Part shown: one piece after another, positions 44,656 to 53,070 of the stretch
How positions within the stretch are numbered: the stretch's first letter is position 1
Layout of the letters: each line of letters starts with the position of its first letter
NCBI RefSeq assembly: GCF_031846515.1
Contig: NZ_JAVRHO010000005.1
Location: 124,001 to 188,000 of the forward strand
Direction of reading: 5' to 3'
Source of the DNA: Autumnicola lenta
Lineage (GTDB): Bacteria; Bacteroidota; Bacteroidia; Flavobacteriales; Flavobacteriaceae
Length of the DNA stretch: 64,000 bases
Program-made: the position numbers and the translations under genes
Notes under the pieces: generated by a model
What the model saw: the letters and a program-made list of their open reading frames with translations, nothing else
Told to the model about the DNA's origin: nothing
Databases searched by the model: none

Positions 44656-45615
44656 ATGCTAAAAGTAGGCGTTCTGGGTGCCGGCCACCTGGGAAAAATT
44701 CATTTAAAACTTCTCAACCAATCCGAAAAATTTGATCTAATAGGCTTCTATGATGCCAATGAAGAAAATGCCTCTAAAATTGAAGAGGAATTCGGTTATA
44801 AAAAGTTTAGCAGCCTGGATGATTTAATTAAATCCGTTGAAGTTGTAGACGTGGTCACCCCTACCCTTTCTCATTTTGAAGTTGCGAAAAAGGTGATCTC
44901 CGCAGGGAAGCATCTTTTTATTGAAAAACCTATTACCAATACTTTTGAAGAAGCTCAGGAACTTATAAAATTGGCTAAAAAATACAACGTAAAAGGCCAG
45001 GTAGGCCATGTGGAGCGTTTTAATCCTGCTTTTCAGGCTGTGGTTTCCCGCATTGAAAACCCAATGTTTATCGAAGCGCACCGCCTTGCAGAATTTAATC
45101 CGCGCGGGACAGATGTTCCGGTGGTGCTGGATTTAATGATCCACGATATTGATGCTATTTTGAGCGTGGTAAAATCTGAAGTTAAAAATATCAGCGCAAG
45201 CGGAGTTTCAGTAATTAGTGACACTCCAGATATCGCGAATGCCCGTATAGAATTTGAAAATGGCTGTGTGGCGAATTTGACAGCGAGCAGAATTTCACTG
45301 AAAAACATGCGAAAATCCAGATTTTTTCAGCGGGACGCTTATATCTCTGTAGACTTTCTGGAGAAGAAATGTGAGGTTGTAAAAATGAAAGATGTTCCGG
45401 AAAATCCCGATGATTATGCTATGATCCTTCAAAATGCTGAAGGAGTCAAAAAACAGATTTATTTTGATAACCCCTCTGTTTCTCCAAATAACGCCATTTT
45501 ACAGGAACTGGAAACTTTTGCAGACGCGATAAATAATAATACAGAACCTATAGTAACACTGGAACAGGGCGCAAGGGCTTTAAAAGTGGCTAATCAGGTG
45601 ATAGCAAATTTCTAG
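44656..45615 (+). CDS. Gfo/Idh/MocA family oxidoreductase, cytoplasmic
   Basis: Protein of 319 residues with no signal peptide. The Rossmann loop GVLGAGHLGKIHLKLL opens the chain, FIEKPITNTFEEAQELI carries the family EKP motif, and GQVGHVERFNPAFQAV and DLMIHDIDAIL form the active-site region. Dehydrogenase acting on a sugar or related compound with NAD(P); the substrate is unknown. It is preceded by a 97-bp repeat as a likely leader, and followed by the acyl-CoA dehydrogenase-like gene on the same strand. Confidence 0.88.
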   Translation: MLKVGVLGAGHLGKIHLKLLNQSEKFDLIGFYDANEENASKIEEEFGYKKFSSLDDLIKSVEVVDVVTPTLSHFEVAKKVISAGKHLFIEKPITNTFEEAQELIKLAKKYNVKGQVGHVERFNPAFQAVVSRIENPMFIEAHRLAEFNPRGTDVPVVLDLMIHDIDAILSVVKSEVKNISASGVSVISDTPDIANARIEFENGCVANLTASRISLKNMRKSRFFQRDAYISVDFLEKKCEVVKMKDVPENPDDYAMILQNAEGVKKQIYFDNPSVSPNNAILQELETFADAINNNTEPIVTLEQGARALKVANQVIANF

Positions 45616-45690
45616 CAGTTCGTGGTTTGGAGTTCGGAGTTTTGGAGTACGAAGTTCATGTTCAAAAACAGGTTATGAATACAAATACTC

Positions 45691-45734
45691 TTCTCCTTTT
45701 AAGGAGGGGTGGCCGTAGGTCGGGGTGGTTTTTT
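45691..45734 (+). repeat. GGAGGGGTGGCC-type intergenic repeat, copy 1
   Basis: CTCCTTTTAAGGAGGGGTGG then CCGTAGGTCGGGGTGGTTTTTT. It is nearly the same element as 46861-46911. Such elements are common between flavobacterial genes; the inverted ends and T-run could terminate transcription. Confidence 0.7.
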
Positions 45735-45778
45735 ACCTGTTATTAAAAATACTAAATTCGGAATTTAAAATACTTAAA

Positions 45779-46669
45779 ATGAAAAACATAGCAGTTATAG
45801 GTGCAGGGACAATGGGCAACGGAATTGCTCATACTTTTGCACAATTTGGATATAAAGTTCAGTTAATAGATGTTTCCAAAGAAAACCTTCAGCGGGGAAT
45901 GGATACTATTAACAAAAACCTGGACAGAATGGTGGCGAAGGAAAAAATTTCCGAGGCACAAAAAGAGGAAACGCTTAGCAATATAACTCAGCAAATTGAC
46001 CTTCCTACAGGAGTAAAAAATGTAGATTTAGTAGTAGAAGCAGCGACAGAAAATCAGGAACTGAAACTGAAAATTTTCAAACAACTAGATGGTATTTGTT
46101 CAAAGGATACCATTTTGGCATCGAACACCTCCTCCATTTCCATTACGCAAATTGCTTCCGTGGTTTCTAATCCGGAAAGGGTAATTGGGATGCACTTTAT
46201 GAACCCGGTGCCGGTGATGAAACTGGTAGAAATTATCCGCGGCTATAATACCAGCGATAACATCACCCAACGAGTAATGGAACTGTCTGAAAAGCTGAAC
46301 AAAGTTCCTGTGGAAGTGAACGATTATCCCGGTTTTGTTGCAAACAGAATTTTGATGCCCATGATTAATGAAGCTATTGAAACACTTTACAATAGGGTCG
46401 CCGGAGTTTACGAAATCGATACGGTTATGAAACTGGGAATGGCGCACCCAATGGGTCCGCTTCAGTTAGCAGATTTCATCGGGCTCGACGTATGTTTGTC
46501 TATTCTTGAAGTGATGCATGATGGTTTTAAAAATCCGAAGTACGCTCCTTGTCCGTTGTTGGTGAATATGGTGAGAGCAGGAAAATTTGGCGTGAAGTCC
46601 GGAGAAGGTTTTTATGACTATTCAGAAAATAAAAAAGCCGAAAAAGTTTCGCCGCAGTTCAGTTCTTAA
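45779..46669 (+). CDS. 3-hydroxyacyl-CoA (3-hydroxybutyryl-CoA) dehydrogenase
   Basis: Protein of 296 residues. ATG 45779 (MKNIAVIGAG) is the family start; an upstream TTG or GTG frame from 45725 adds unrelated residues. NAD loop AVIGAGTMGNGIAHTF, catalytic region LASNTSSISITQIA and GMHFMNPVPVMKLVEII (His), and the C-terminal AHPMGPLQLADFIGLDV are all standard. It oxidises 3-hydroxyacyl-CoA in fatty-acid or butyrate metabolism. Confidence 0.93.
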   Translation: MKNIAVIGAGTMGNGIAHTFAQFGYKVQLIDVSKENLQRGMDTINKNLDRMVAKEKISEAQKEETLSNITQQIDLPTGVKNVDLVVEAATENQELKLKIFKQLDGICSKDTILASNTSSISITQIASVVSNPERVIGMHFMNPVPVMKLVEIIRGYNTSDNITQRVMELSEKLNKVPVEVNDYPGFVANRILMPMINEAIETLYNRVAGVYEIDTVMKLGMAHPMGPLQLADFIGLDVCLSILEVMHDGFKNPKYAPCPLLVNMVRAGKFGVKSGEGFYDYSENKKAEKVSPQFSS

Positions 46670-46679
46670 TGACGGTCCG

Positions 46680-46699
46680 AAAATGGCAATTTTCGATAT
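46680..46699 (+). repeat. Dispersed motif copy (AAAATGGCAATTTTCGATAT)
   Basis: Ten bases after the stop codon of the 3-hydroxyacyl-CoA dehydrogenase gene. Confidence 0.55.
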
Positions 46700-46731
46700 T
46701 CTGTTTAAGGTCAGTATTAGTATGGAATCAG

Positions 46732-46760
46732 ACCTCACAGGTTTTGAAAACCTGTGAGGT
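46732..46760. repeat. Perfect 14-bp inverted repeat
   Basis: ACCTCACAGGTTTT, one G, then its exact complement. A strong hairpin between two motif copies; there is no long T-run, so its role as terminator is uncertain. Confidence 0.75.
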
Positions 46761-46782
46761 ATCCCTTAAAGAAGACAGTCCA

Positions 46783-46802
46783 AAAATGGCAATTATCGAC
46801 CT
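46783..46802 (+). repeat. Dispersed motif copy, consensus form
   Basis: AAAATGGCAATTATCGACCT, the form used as consensus for the family, 23 bases after the 14-bp palindrome. Confidence 0.6.
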
Positions 46803-46860
46803 CCTGTCTAAAGAACATAATGCCGCAGGCATGGAAGAATATTTCCCCTCGAAAAACAGC

Positions 46861-46911
46861 ACCTCCCCTTTTTTTAAGGGGAGGTGGCCGAAGGTCGGAG
46901 GGGTCTTTTTC
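46861..46911 (+). repeat. GGGGAGGTGGCC-type intergenic repeat, copy 2
   Basis: ACCTCCCCTTTTTTTAAGGG and GAGGTGGCCGAAGGTCGGAG, then a T-run; partner of 45691-45734. Confidence 0.7.
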
Positions 46912-46950
46912 ACTTTTAACTCATTAACTTTTTAACTTTACACACAAATC

Positions 46951-48186
46951 TTGGCAGAAATCCTTCCTTTTAAAGCAGTGCGACCGGCAAAAGCTAAAGC
47001 AGGACTTGTTGTTTCCCGCTCTTATCAGGATTATAGCAAAGCAGAAATTGCAGCTCAGCTGAAAAACAATCCCTATTCATTTTTGCACATTATTAATCCC
47101 GAATATAGCCTTCAGGAGGAAAACGTGGGTGAAAGTCGGTTTAAAATGATTAGAGATCGCTATTTGCAGTACAAGGAAGAGGGTACGTTTATCACAGACG
47201 AAGAACCATTTTACTATGTTTATAAAATTGAAACCCCGCAGAATAGCTGCTGCGGAATTATAGCTGCCGCCAGTGCCCGGGATTATGAGAAAAACATCAT
47301 TAAAAGGCACGAAGATACCATAGTTCACCGCGAAATACTTTTTAAAGAATATCTGAAAACAGCTGGCTTTAACGCCGAACCTGTTTTACTTACTTTCCCG
47401 GAAAACAGGAGGATTGACAACCTGATTTCAGAAACTATAAACACCACTGCGGAATATAATTTTACCACCGGCGATGGTGAAACACATCATTTGTGGAAGA
47501 TTTCAAATCCTGAGGTAGCTGAAAGTCTAAGGTCAGAATTTGCAAATATCGGCAGCCTGTACATTGCCGACGGACATCACCGGTGCGCCTCCTCTGCCCT
47601 GTTTGCCAAGGAGAGTCAAATAAATAACCCGAATCATACCGGTAAAGAACCGTACAATTATTTTTTGAGTTACATTATTTCAGAAAGTAGTTTGAAAATT
47701 AAAGGCTTCAGCAGACTTGTATCCGATCTTAATTCCCATTCTAAAGAAGAATTTCTTGTTCTTTTGAAGAAAAACTTCAGTATAGAAAATTCCGAAAAAA
47801 AAGATCTCGTACCAACAGAAAAACATCAATTCAGCATGTATCTGGATGGCAGGTTCTATTCTCTTCAGCTAAAGAAAACCGGGTACAGCCTGGACGATTC
47901 CCGCAGCAACCTGGATGCTGTAATTCTGGATGAACATATCCTGAAACCGATTCTTGGTATTCACGATCTGAGAAATGACAAAAGGATTGCTTATTTCCCC
48001 GAAAGGGACAATAATGTGGAAATTAAGCGGCAGGTGGACAGCAGAAAATTTGCCGTTGGCTTTGCAATGCTCCCTCCAGATATTGCTGAAATAAAACAAA
48101 TTGCAGAGGAAAATTTGACGATGCCGCCAAAAAGTACTTATATTGAACCTAAACTGCGCAGCGGTTTAACAATTTACGAGTTTTGA
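46951..48186 (+). CDS. DUF1015 family protein
   Basis: Protein of 411 residues with TTG start (MAEILPFKAVRPAKAKAGLV, typical for the family). The conserved LYIADGHHRCASSALFAKES segment sits near residue 205, and the C-terminal FAVGFAMLPPDIAEIKQIAE and MPPKSTYIEPKLRSGL agree with DUF1015. In Bacteroidota it often stands beside serine biosynthesis genes; its reaction is not established. Its stop overlaps the region 3 bases before the YggS start, so the two are co-transcribed. Confidence 0.9.
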   Translation: MAEILPFKAVRPAKAKAGLVVSRSYQDYSKAEIAAQLKNNPYSFLHIINPEYSLQEENVGESRFKMIRDRYLQYKEEGTFITDEEPFYYVYKIETPQNSCCGIIAAASARDYEKNIIKRHEDTIVHREILFKEYLKTAGFNAEPVLLTFPENRRIDNLISETINTTAEYNFTTGDGETHHLWKISNPEVAESLRSEFANIGSLYIADGHHRCASSALFAKESQINNPNHTGKEPYNYFLSYIISESSLKIKGFSRLVSDLNSHSKEEFLVLLKKNFSIENSEKKDLVPTEKHQFSMYLDGRFYSLQLKKTGYSLDDSRSNLDAVILDEHILKPILGIHDLRNDKRIAYFPERDNNVEIKRQVDSRKFAVGFAMLPPDIAEIKQIAEENLTMPPKSTYIEPKLRSGLTIYEF

Positions 48187-48188
48187 TT

Positions 48189-48848
48189 ATGAATATCTCT
48201 AAGAATATAAAGAAATATAAAGACGAATTACCCGAAAATATTAAGCTGGTAGCTATTTCCAAAACCAAGCCAAACGAAGATCTTCTGGAAGCTTATGAAG
48301 CCGGCCAACGGATTTTTGGCGAGAATAAAATCCAGGAAATGACCGATAAATGGGAAAGCCTGCCCAAAGATATCGAATGGCATATGGTTGGTCATGTACA
48401 GCGTAATAAAGTAAAATATATGGCGCCGTTTGTTGGCCTGATTCATGCTGTAGATAGTTTGAAGTTATTGAAGGAAATTAACAAAAGGGCGAAAAACGAA
48501 GAGCGCGTTATAAAATGCCTTCTTCAGATAAAAATTGCCGAAGAAGATTCCAAATTCGGAATTTCAAAAGAAGAGGCGGAAGAGATCCTAAATTCCGAAG
48601 CCTATAACAAAATGGAAAATACTGAAGTAGTCGGTCTTATGGGAATGGCTACTTTTACTGAAGATGAAAATCAGGTAAAATCAGAATTTCTGAAATTAAA
48701 AGCTATTTTTGACGACTTTAAAGAAAAGTATCCTTCAATGAAAGAACTTTCCATGGGAATGAGCGGCGATTATAAGATCGCGGTAGAATGCGGGTCTACA
48801 ATGGTAAGGATTGGAAGCAGTATTTTTGGGGAACGAAATTATAACTAA
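48189..48848 (+). CDS. YggS/PROSC family PLP-binding protein
   Basis: Alanine-racemase-fold protein of 219 residues that keeps pyridoxal phosphate homeostasis. ATG 48189 is preferred to TTG 48183, which overlaps the DUF1015 stop. The PLP lysine is in KLVAISKTKPNEDL, followed by FGENKIQEMTDKW and WHMVGHVQRNKVKYM; MSGDYKIAVECGSTMVRIGS near the end binds phosphate. It is coupled to DUF1015. Confidence 0.93.
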   Translation: MNISKNIKKYKDELPENIKLVAISKTKPNEDLLEAYEAGQRIFGENKIQEMTDKWESLPKDIEWHMVGHVQRNKVKYMAPFVGLIHAVDSLKLLKEINKRAKNEERVIKCLLQIKIAEEDSKFGISKEEAEEILNSEAYNKMENTEVVGLMGMATFTEDENQVKSEFLKLKAIFDDFKEKYPSMKELSMGMSGDYKIAVECGSTMVRIGSSIFGERNYN

Positions 48849-48862
48849 ACGAAAAGAATTTA

Positions 48863-50233
48863 TTGTACGCAGTTTTAGACATAGAAACAACAGGCGGAAA
48901 GTATAACGAAGAAGGTGTTACCGAAATCGCAGTTTACAAATTCGATGGCCACAAAGTAGTAGACCAGTTTATTAGCCTGGTTAATCCAGAGCAGCCTATA
49001 CAGCCTTTTGTAGTAAATTTAACGGGCATTAATAACGATATGCTTCGCAGTGCCCCGAAGTTTTACGAAGTAGCCAAGCGCATTGTGGAAATCACTTCAG
49101 ATTGTATTCTTGTGGCGCATAATGCAAAATTCGATTACCGGATTTTAAGAACAGAATTCCGCAGGCTCGGTTTTGAATATGAGCGCAAATCACTTTGTAC
49201 AGTAGAACTTTCGAAAAAACTTATTCCGGGGCTTCCCTCCTACAGCCTTGGAAAGCTGGTGAGATCTTTAGGTATTCCGCTTAGTGACAGGCATCGGGCC
49301 AGTGGAGATGCACAGGCAACAGTGAAACTTTTTAAGATGTTACTGGCTAAAGATGTAGAAAAAGACGTTCTTAAAGAGCACGTGCGGCTGGAGCCAAAGC
49401 GTAATCTGGATACAAAACTCGTTTACCTTCTGGAGGAATTACCGGCTACAACAGGTGTTTACTACCTGCACAATGAGAACGGAGAAATTATCTATATTGG
49501 TAAAAGCAAAAACATCAGGAAACGTGTAAATCAGCATTTTACAAACGACCATCCTAAGGCGAAGGAAATTCAAAAAGAAGTTTCTTCGGTTTCTTACGAA
49601 TCCTGCGCAAATGAACTTATTGCCCTGCTCAAGGAAAATCAGGAAATTAAGCACAACAAACCGAAATATAATAAAGCCCTGAAAAAGAACATTTTCAGCC
49701 ATGCCTTGTATCATCATACCGATGAAAACGGTTATATCAATTTTAAGATTGGGAGGGCAAACGGCCGTGAAAATATCACCACTTTCACCAATTTGCGGCA
49801 GGCAAAAACTTTGCTGAACAATTGGGTAGAAGAACATCAATTGTGCGAGCGGCTCTCTGGACTGGAAAATGGTACCGGAAATTGCTTTAAGTACAGTATC
49901 AAAAACTGCTGGGGAGCATGTATTGAAGAGGAAGCTGCATCTGAATACAATCAGCGCGCAAGGGAACTTATCAATAATTATTCTTATGAAAGCAAGAATA
50001 TGATCATTATTGACCGCGGCCGTGAAGTGGATGAAAAAAGCTTCCTGTTAATTGAAGATGGTGAATTTAAAGGAATTGGATATTTTAACCTGAACCACCA
50101 GATCAATAACATTGACATTGTAAAGTCCATTATCACTCCTATGAAAAACGACCGGGACACTCAGCATATTATTCAGAACTACCTGAGGAGAAATAAGAAA
50201 CTCAAGGTTGTGCATTTTTCTGAAGCTGAGTAA
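48863..50233 (+). CDS. DEDDh exonuclease fused to a GIY-YIG (UvrC/Cho-like) domain
   Basis: Protein of 456 residues, TTG start at 48863 (MYAVLDIETTGG). Residues 1-165 form a DNA polymerase III epsilon-like exonuclease with LDIETTG, HNAKFDYRIL and HRASGDAQAT. Residues about 200-280 are a GIY-YIG nuclease (TGVYYLHNENGEIIYIGKSK, then RKRVNQHF). The remaining 175 residues lack known motifs. Similar fusions resemble E. coli Cho and act in DNA repair; this role is inferred. Close spacing to YggS (14 nt) suggests a shared transcript. Confidence 0.9.
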   Translation: MYAVLDIETTGGKYNEEGVTEIAVYKFDGHKVVDQFISLVNPEQPIQPFVVNLTGINNDMLRSAPKFYEVAKRIVEITSDCILVAHNAKFDYRILRTEFRRLGFEYERKSLCTVELSKKLIPGLPSYSLGKLVRSLGIPLSDRHRASGDAQATVKLFKMLLAKDVEKDVLKEHVRLEPKRNLDTKLVYLLEELPATTGVYYLHNENGEIIYIGKSKNIRKRVNQHFTNDHPKAKEIQKEVSSVSYESCANELIALLKENQEIKHNKPKYNKALKKNIFSHALYHHTDENGYINFKIGRANGRENITTFTNLRQAKTLLNNWVEEHQLCERLSGLENGTGNCFKYSIKNCWGACIEEEAASEYNQRARELINNYSYESKNMIIIDRGREVDEKSFLLIEDGEFKGIGYFNLNHQINNIDIVKSIITPMKNDRDTQHIIQNYLRRNKKLKVVHFSEAE

Positions 50234-51326
50234 TGTGATGATTTGAAAATTTGAAAATGTGCTGATTTGAATATGCTACGGGCTTCGAATCGCTCACCCT
50301 ACTTTTGTCACACCATTGCACTGTCACTCTAGCCAATTCCTCGACTCTGCTCGGGGCGACATCCTGTTTCTTGCCTCCTGATTCCTAATCTCTAAAATGG
50401 TAAATATTGATATGAAACGAGCTGATAAAAGGTATTTTCTCCCGCAGATGGCGCAGATTTCCGCAGATTTCTTTCTTCGTCCCATATAAAAACTGTGCGC
50501 GGGCAAGCGTGATTTTCCGAAGGAAAATCAGGCGCAGCAAGCAAGCACAAAGTTTCGATTTGGCACAGGCTTTAGCATTGTTTTTATATTTTGTTACAAG
50601 GCGTCTTTAATTTTTTGTCAGCCGCAAAGGAGTCTCAAAAATGGCAATTATCGACCTTCATTAAATTGATCGGCAACAGCCAAAAGTCCGCTATTCACAA
50701 ACTCTCACCTCCAAATTTACCAAAAAAGCGCTACTTGCGGCTGAGTGATGTTTTAGCACGTAGCTTTTTTTGCTTCCAGAAGTAAAATCCAACTGCCGAT
50801 TTCCCAAAATTTGCCGTTTGCGCTCTGATTTGATGCCTTGTAACAGAACAGTAAAGGCATTACAAAAATGGCAATTTTCTACCTTTGCTTACATACCTTA
50901 AACACAGAAATTTTTTTTTTAATTATTCGTGGATTAGTGGCTAGTTACAGCAAAGAAACCGGGAGTGAGAAGACGAGATTGCTTAACCTACGAACCAAAG
51001 AGTTTCTCCAAAAATGGCAATTATCGACTATAAGTTTTACCACGAATGGGCGAAAAACTTTTAAATGCTTCCGCAGAACCCCTTGCTGTGATCCTCCTGA
51101 TTCTTGCCTCCTGATTCCTGATTCAATTTAAAATAAAGCCTCTATAATAGCAAATATCGACCTGTAGTTTTTGCCACCCATCCACGAATGTGGACTTTTA
51201 TAATACTTCGATCTTCCCACTTCGTCCCTCGTACTCCTGAATGTCTCCTAACAATCTTCGTATTTCTTTACTTCGTCCCTCGTACTTCGGTTAAATTCTT
51301 TAAATTTGAAAGTCTTCTAACATAAA
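50234..51326. repeat. Composite intergenic repeat region with four motif copies
   Basis: About 1.1 kb without a credible gene. Motif copies lie at 50638-50657 (consensus), 50865-50884, 51011-51030 and 51144-51163. Between them recur CTCCTGATTCCTGATTCAAT-type and CTTCGTCCCTCGTACTTC-type strings, and a TCGACTCTGCTCGGGGCGAC element at 50342-50361. The pattern is of diverged units of roughly 130-230 bases. The ion channel gene follows. Confidence 0.65.
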
Positions 51327-52169
51327 TTGGCATTGAAAGAGCACCGACCCACTCCAAACTGGAAATTAAAGCTTCATGAAGTAATTTATGAAGCCGATAC
51401 TCCGGCAGGAAAATTCTTTGATATTGCCCTTCTTGTGGTAATACTCATAAGTGTTGCCCTCGTGATGCTGGAAAGTGTTCCGGAGTATTTTCAGAAATAT
51501 TACTGGCAATTCTATGTTGCAGAATGGATAATCACTATCATTTTTACCATAGAATATATCCTGCGTATCATCAGTATCAGAAGGCCTAAGGCCTATATTT
51601 TCAGCTTCTATGGAATTGTAGATTTACTTTCTACGTTGCCAAGCTATATAGGCTTCTTTATTGGCGGGGCAAACCTTCTATTTGCCATTAGAGCATTAAG
51701 GCTGCTCAGAATTTTCAGGATTTTGAAGATCAGCCGTTACATAGGTGAATCCAATAAATTAAAAGAAGCTCTTAAAAATAGCCGGCCAAAAATTATAGTT
51801 TTTCTTTTCGCTGTACTTATTGTGTGCATCATTGCAGGAACACTAATGCATCTTGTTGAAGGGGAGACCGGCGGATTTACCAATATCCCGCTAAGCATTT
51901 ACTGGTGTATTGTCACCCTCACCACCGTAGGATTCGGCGATATTGCTCCTGTAACACCTTTAGGAAGGTTTATTGCTTCTTTCATTATGATCACCGGATA
52001 CGGAATTATAGCAGTGCCTACAGGAATTGTAACTTCGGAATATGGCAGAGCAAATTCTGCTGTTAAAAATACGATCAAAAACAGCCAGGTTTGTCCTGTT
52101 TGTAACGAACAGGATCACCTGGACAAAGCCGAATTTTGCCATAACTGCGGAAATAAACTCAATGCCTGA
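51327..52169 (+). CDS. Voltage-gated-like potassium channel with C-terminal zinc ribbon
   Basis: Ion transporter of 280 residues with six membrane segments. S4 carries regularly spaced arginines (RALRLLRIFRILKISRY, residues about 121-137), and the pore holds the K+ selectivity sequence TLTTVGFGD (near residue 198-206). The cytoplasmic tail ends in a CPVC...FCHNCG zinc-ribbon (residues about 255-275). It starts with TTG at 51327 (MALKEHRPTPNWKLKLHEVI), as family members do. The last 8 bases overlap miaA. Confidence 0.9.
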   Translation: MALKEHRPTPNWKLKLHEVIYEADTPAGKFFDIALLVVILISVALVMLESVPEYFQKYYWQFYVAEWIITIIFTIEYILRIISIRRPKAYIFSFYGIVDLLSTLPSYIGFFIGGANLLFAIRALRLLRIFRILKISRYIGESNKLKEALKNSRPKIIVFLFAVLIVCIIAGTLMHLVEGETGGFTNIPLSIYWCIVTLTTVGFGDIAPVTPLGRFIASFIMITGYGIIAVPTGIVTSEYGRANSAVKNTIKNSQVCPVCNEQDHLDKAEFCHNCGNKLNA

Positions 52170-53070
52170 AAATTTCCTCATCAGCGTTGTCGGGCCTACT
52201 GCTATTGGTAAAACTGCACTGGGAATAAAATTAGCACAACATTTTAATACGGAAATTATTTCGGCAGATTCCCGGCAGTTCTTTAGAGAAATGAAGATTG
52301 GTACCGCCGTTCCCGAAAAAGAGGAACTCGCTGCGGCCCCGCATCATTTCATTCAGCATATTTCTGTGGAAGAAGAATATTCGGTGGGGGATTTTGAACG
52401 GGATGCCATTGCTAAACTAGATGAACTCTTTCAGCGTAAAAAGGTTGTGGTAATGGTTGGCGGGAGCGGACTTTACGTTAAAAGTGTTATTGAGGGCCTG
52501 GATTATTTTCCGGAAGTAGATCCACATATAAGAGCAAATCTCAACAACGAGAGCCTGGAAAATCTACAGCGAAAATTGGCAAATTTCGATCCCGATTATT
52601 ACCAAATTGTAGATACTGAGAATCCGCACCGGCTTATCCGTGCACTGGAAATTTGTATAGGAACCGGAAAACCTTATTCTTCATTTTTAAACAGAAAAAA
52701 AGAATCCCGAAATTTCCATAGTATACAAGTAGGTCTTACTGCTGAAAGGGAAAAAATCTATGATCGTATTAATCTTCGCGTAGATAAAATGATGGAAGCA
52801 GGTTTACTTAAAGAAGCTTCAAATCTTTTTCACAAGCGGCATCTTAACGCGCTGAATACAGTGGGTTACAAAGAACTTTTTCTACACCTTGAAGGAAAAA
52901 TTCCGCAGGAAGAAGCAGTAGCCGAAATTAAGAAAAATACCCGTCGTTTCGCCAAAAGACAATTGACCTGGTTTCGAAAAGATGATGCTGTAAAATGGTT
53001 TGAAAGCACTACGCCACCTGAAGATATTATAACCTACGCAGAAGCGCGAATTAAAGATTCCTTACAATAA
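52162..53070 (+). CDS. miaA: tRNA dimethylallyltransferase MiaA
   Basis: Prenyltransferase of 302 residues that modifies A37 of tRNAs reading UNN codons. ATG 52162 gives the family N-terminus ENFLISVVGPTAIGKTALGI with the P-loop; an upstream start at 52042 would lie inside the channel gene. IISADSRQFFREMKIGTA, VVMVGGSGLYVKSVIEG and the C-terminal NTRRFAKRQLTWFRKD are standard. It overlaps the channel gene by 8 nt and is convergent with, and overlaps by 20 nt, the giant protein gene. Confidence 0.94.
   Translation: MPENFLISVVGPTAIGKTALGIKLAQHFNTEIISADSRQFFREMKIGTAVPEKEELAAAPHHFIQHISVEEEYSVGDFERDAIAKLDELFQRKKVVVMVGGSGLYVKSVIEGLDYFPEVDPHIRANLNNESLENLQRKLANFDPDYYQIVDTENPHRLIRALEICIGTGKPYSSFLNRKKESRNFHSIQVGLTAEREKIYDRINLRVDKMMEAGLLKEASNLFHKRHLNALNTVGYKELFLHLEGKIPQEEAVAEIKKNTRRFAKRQLTWFRKDDAVKWFESTTPPEDIITYAEARIKDSLQ

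Noticed and set aside
46783..46821. Short frame reading MAIIDL over the motif, a possible leader peptide
   Set aside because: The reading varies between copies (stops, frame changes) and lacks ribosome binding sites, so the motif is not translated as a family.
50234..51326. CRISPR array
   Set aside because: Spacing between motif copies is irregular (133-227 bases), copies are diverged and there are no cas genes.
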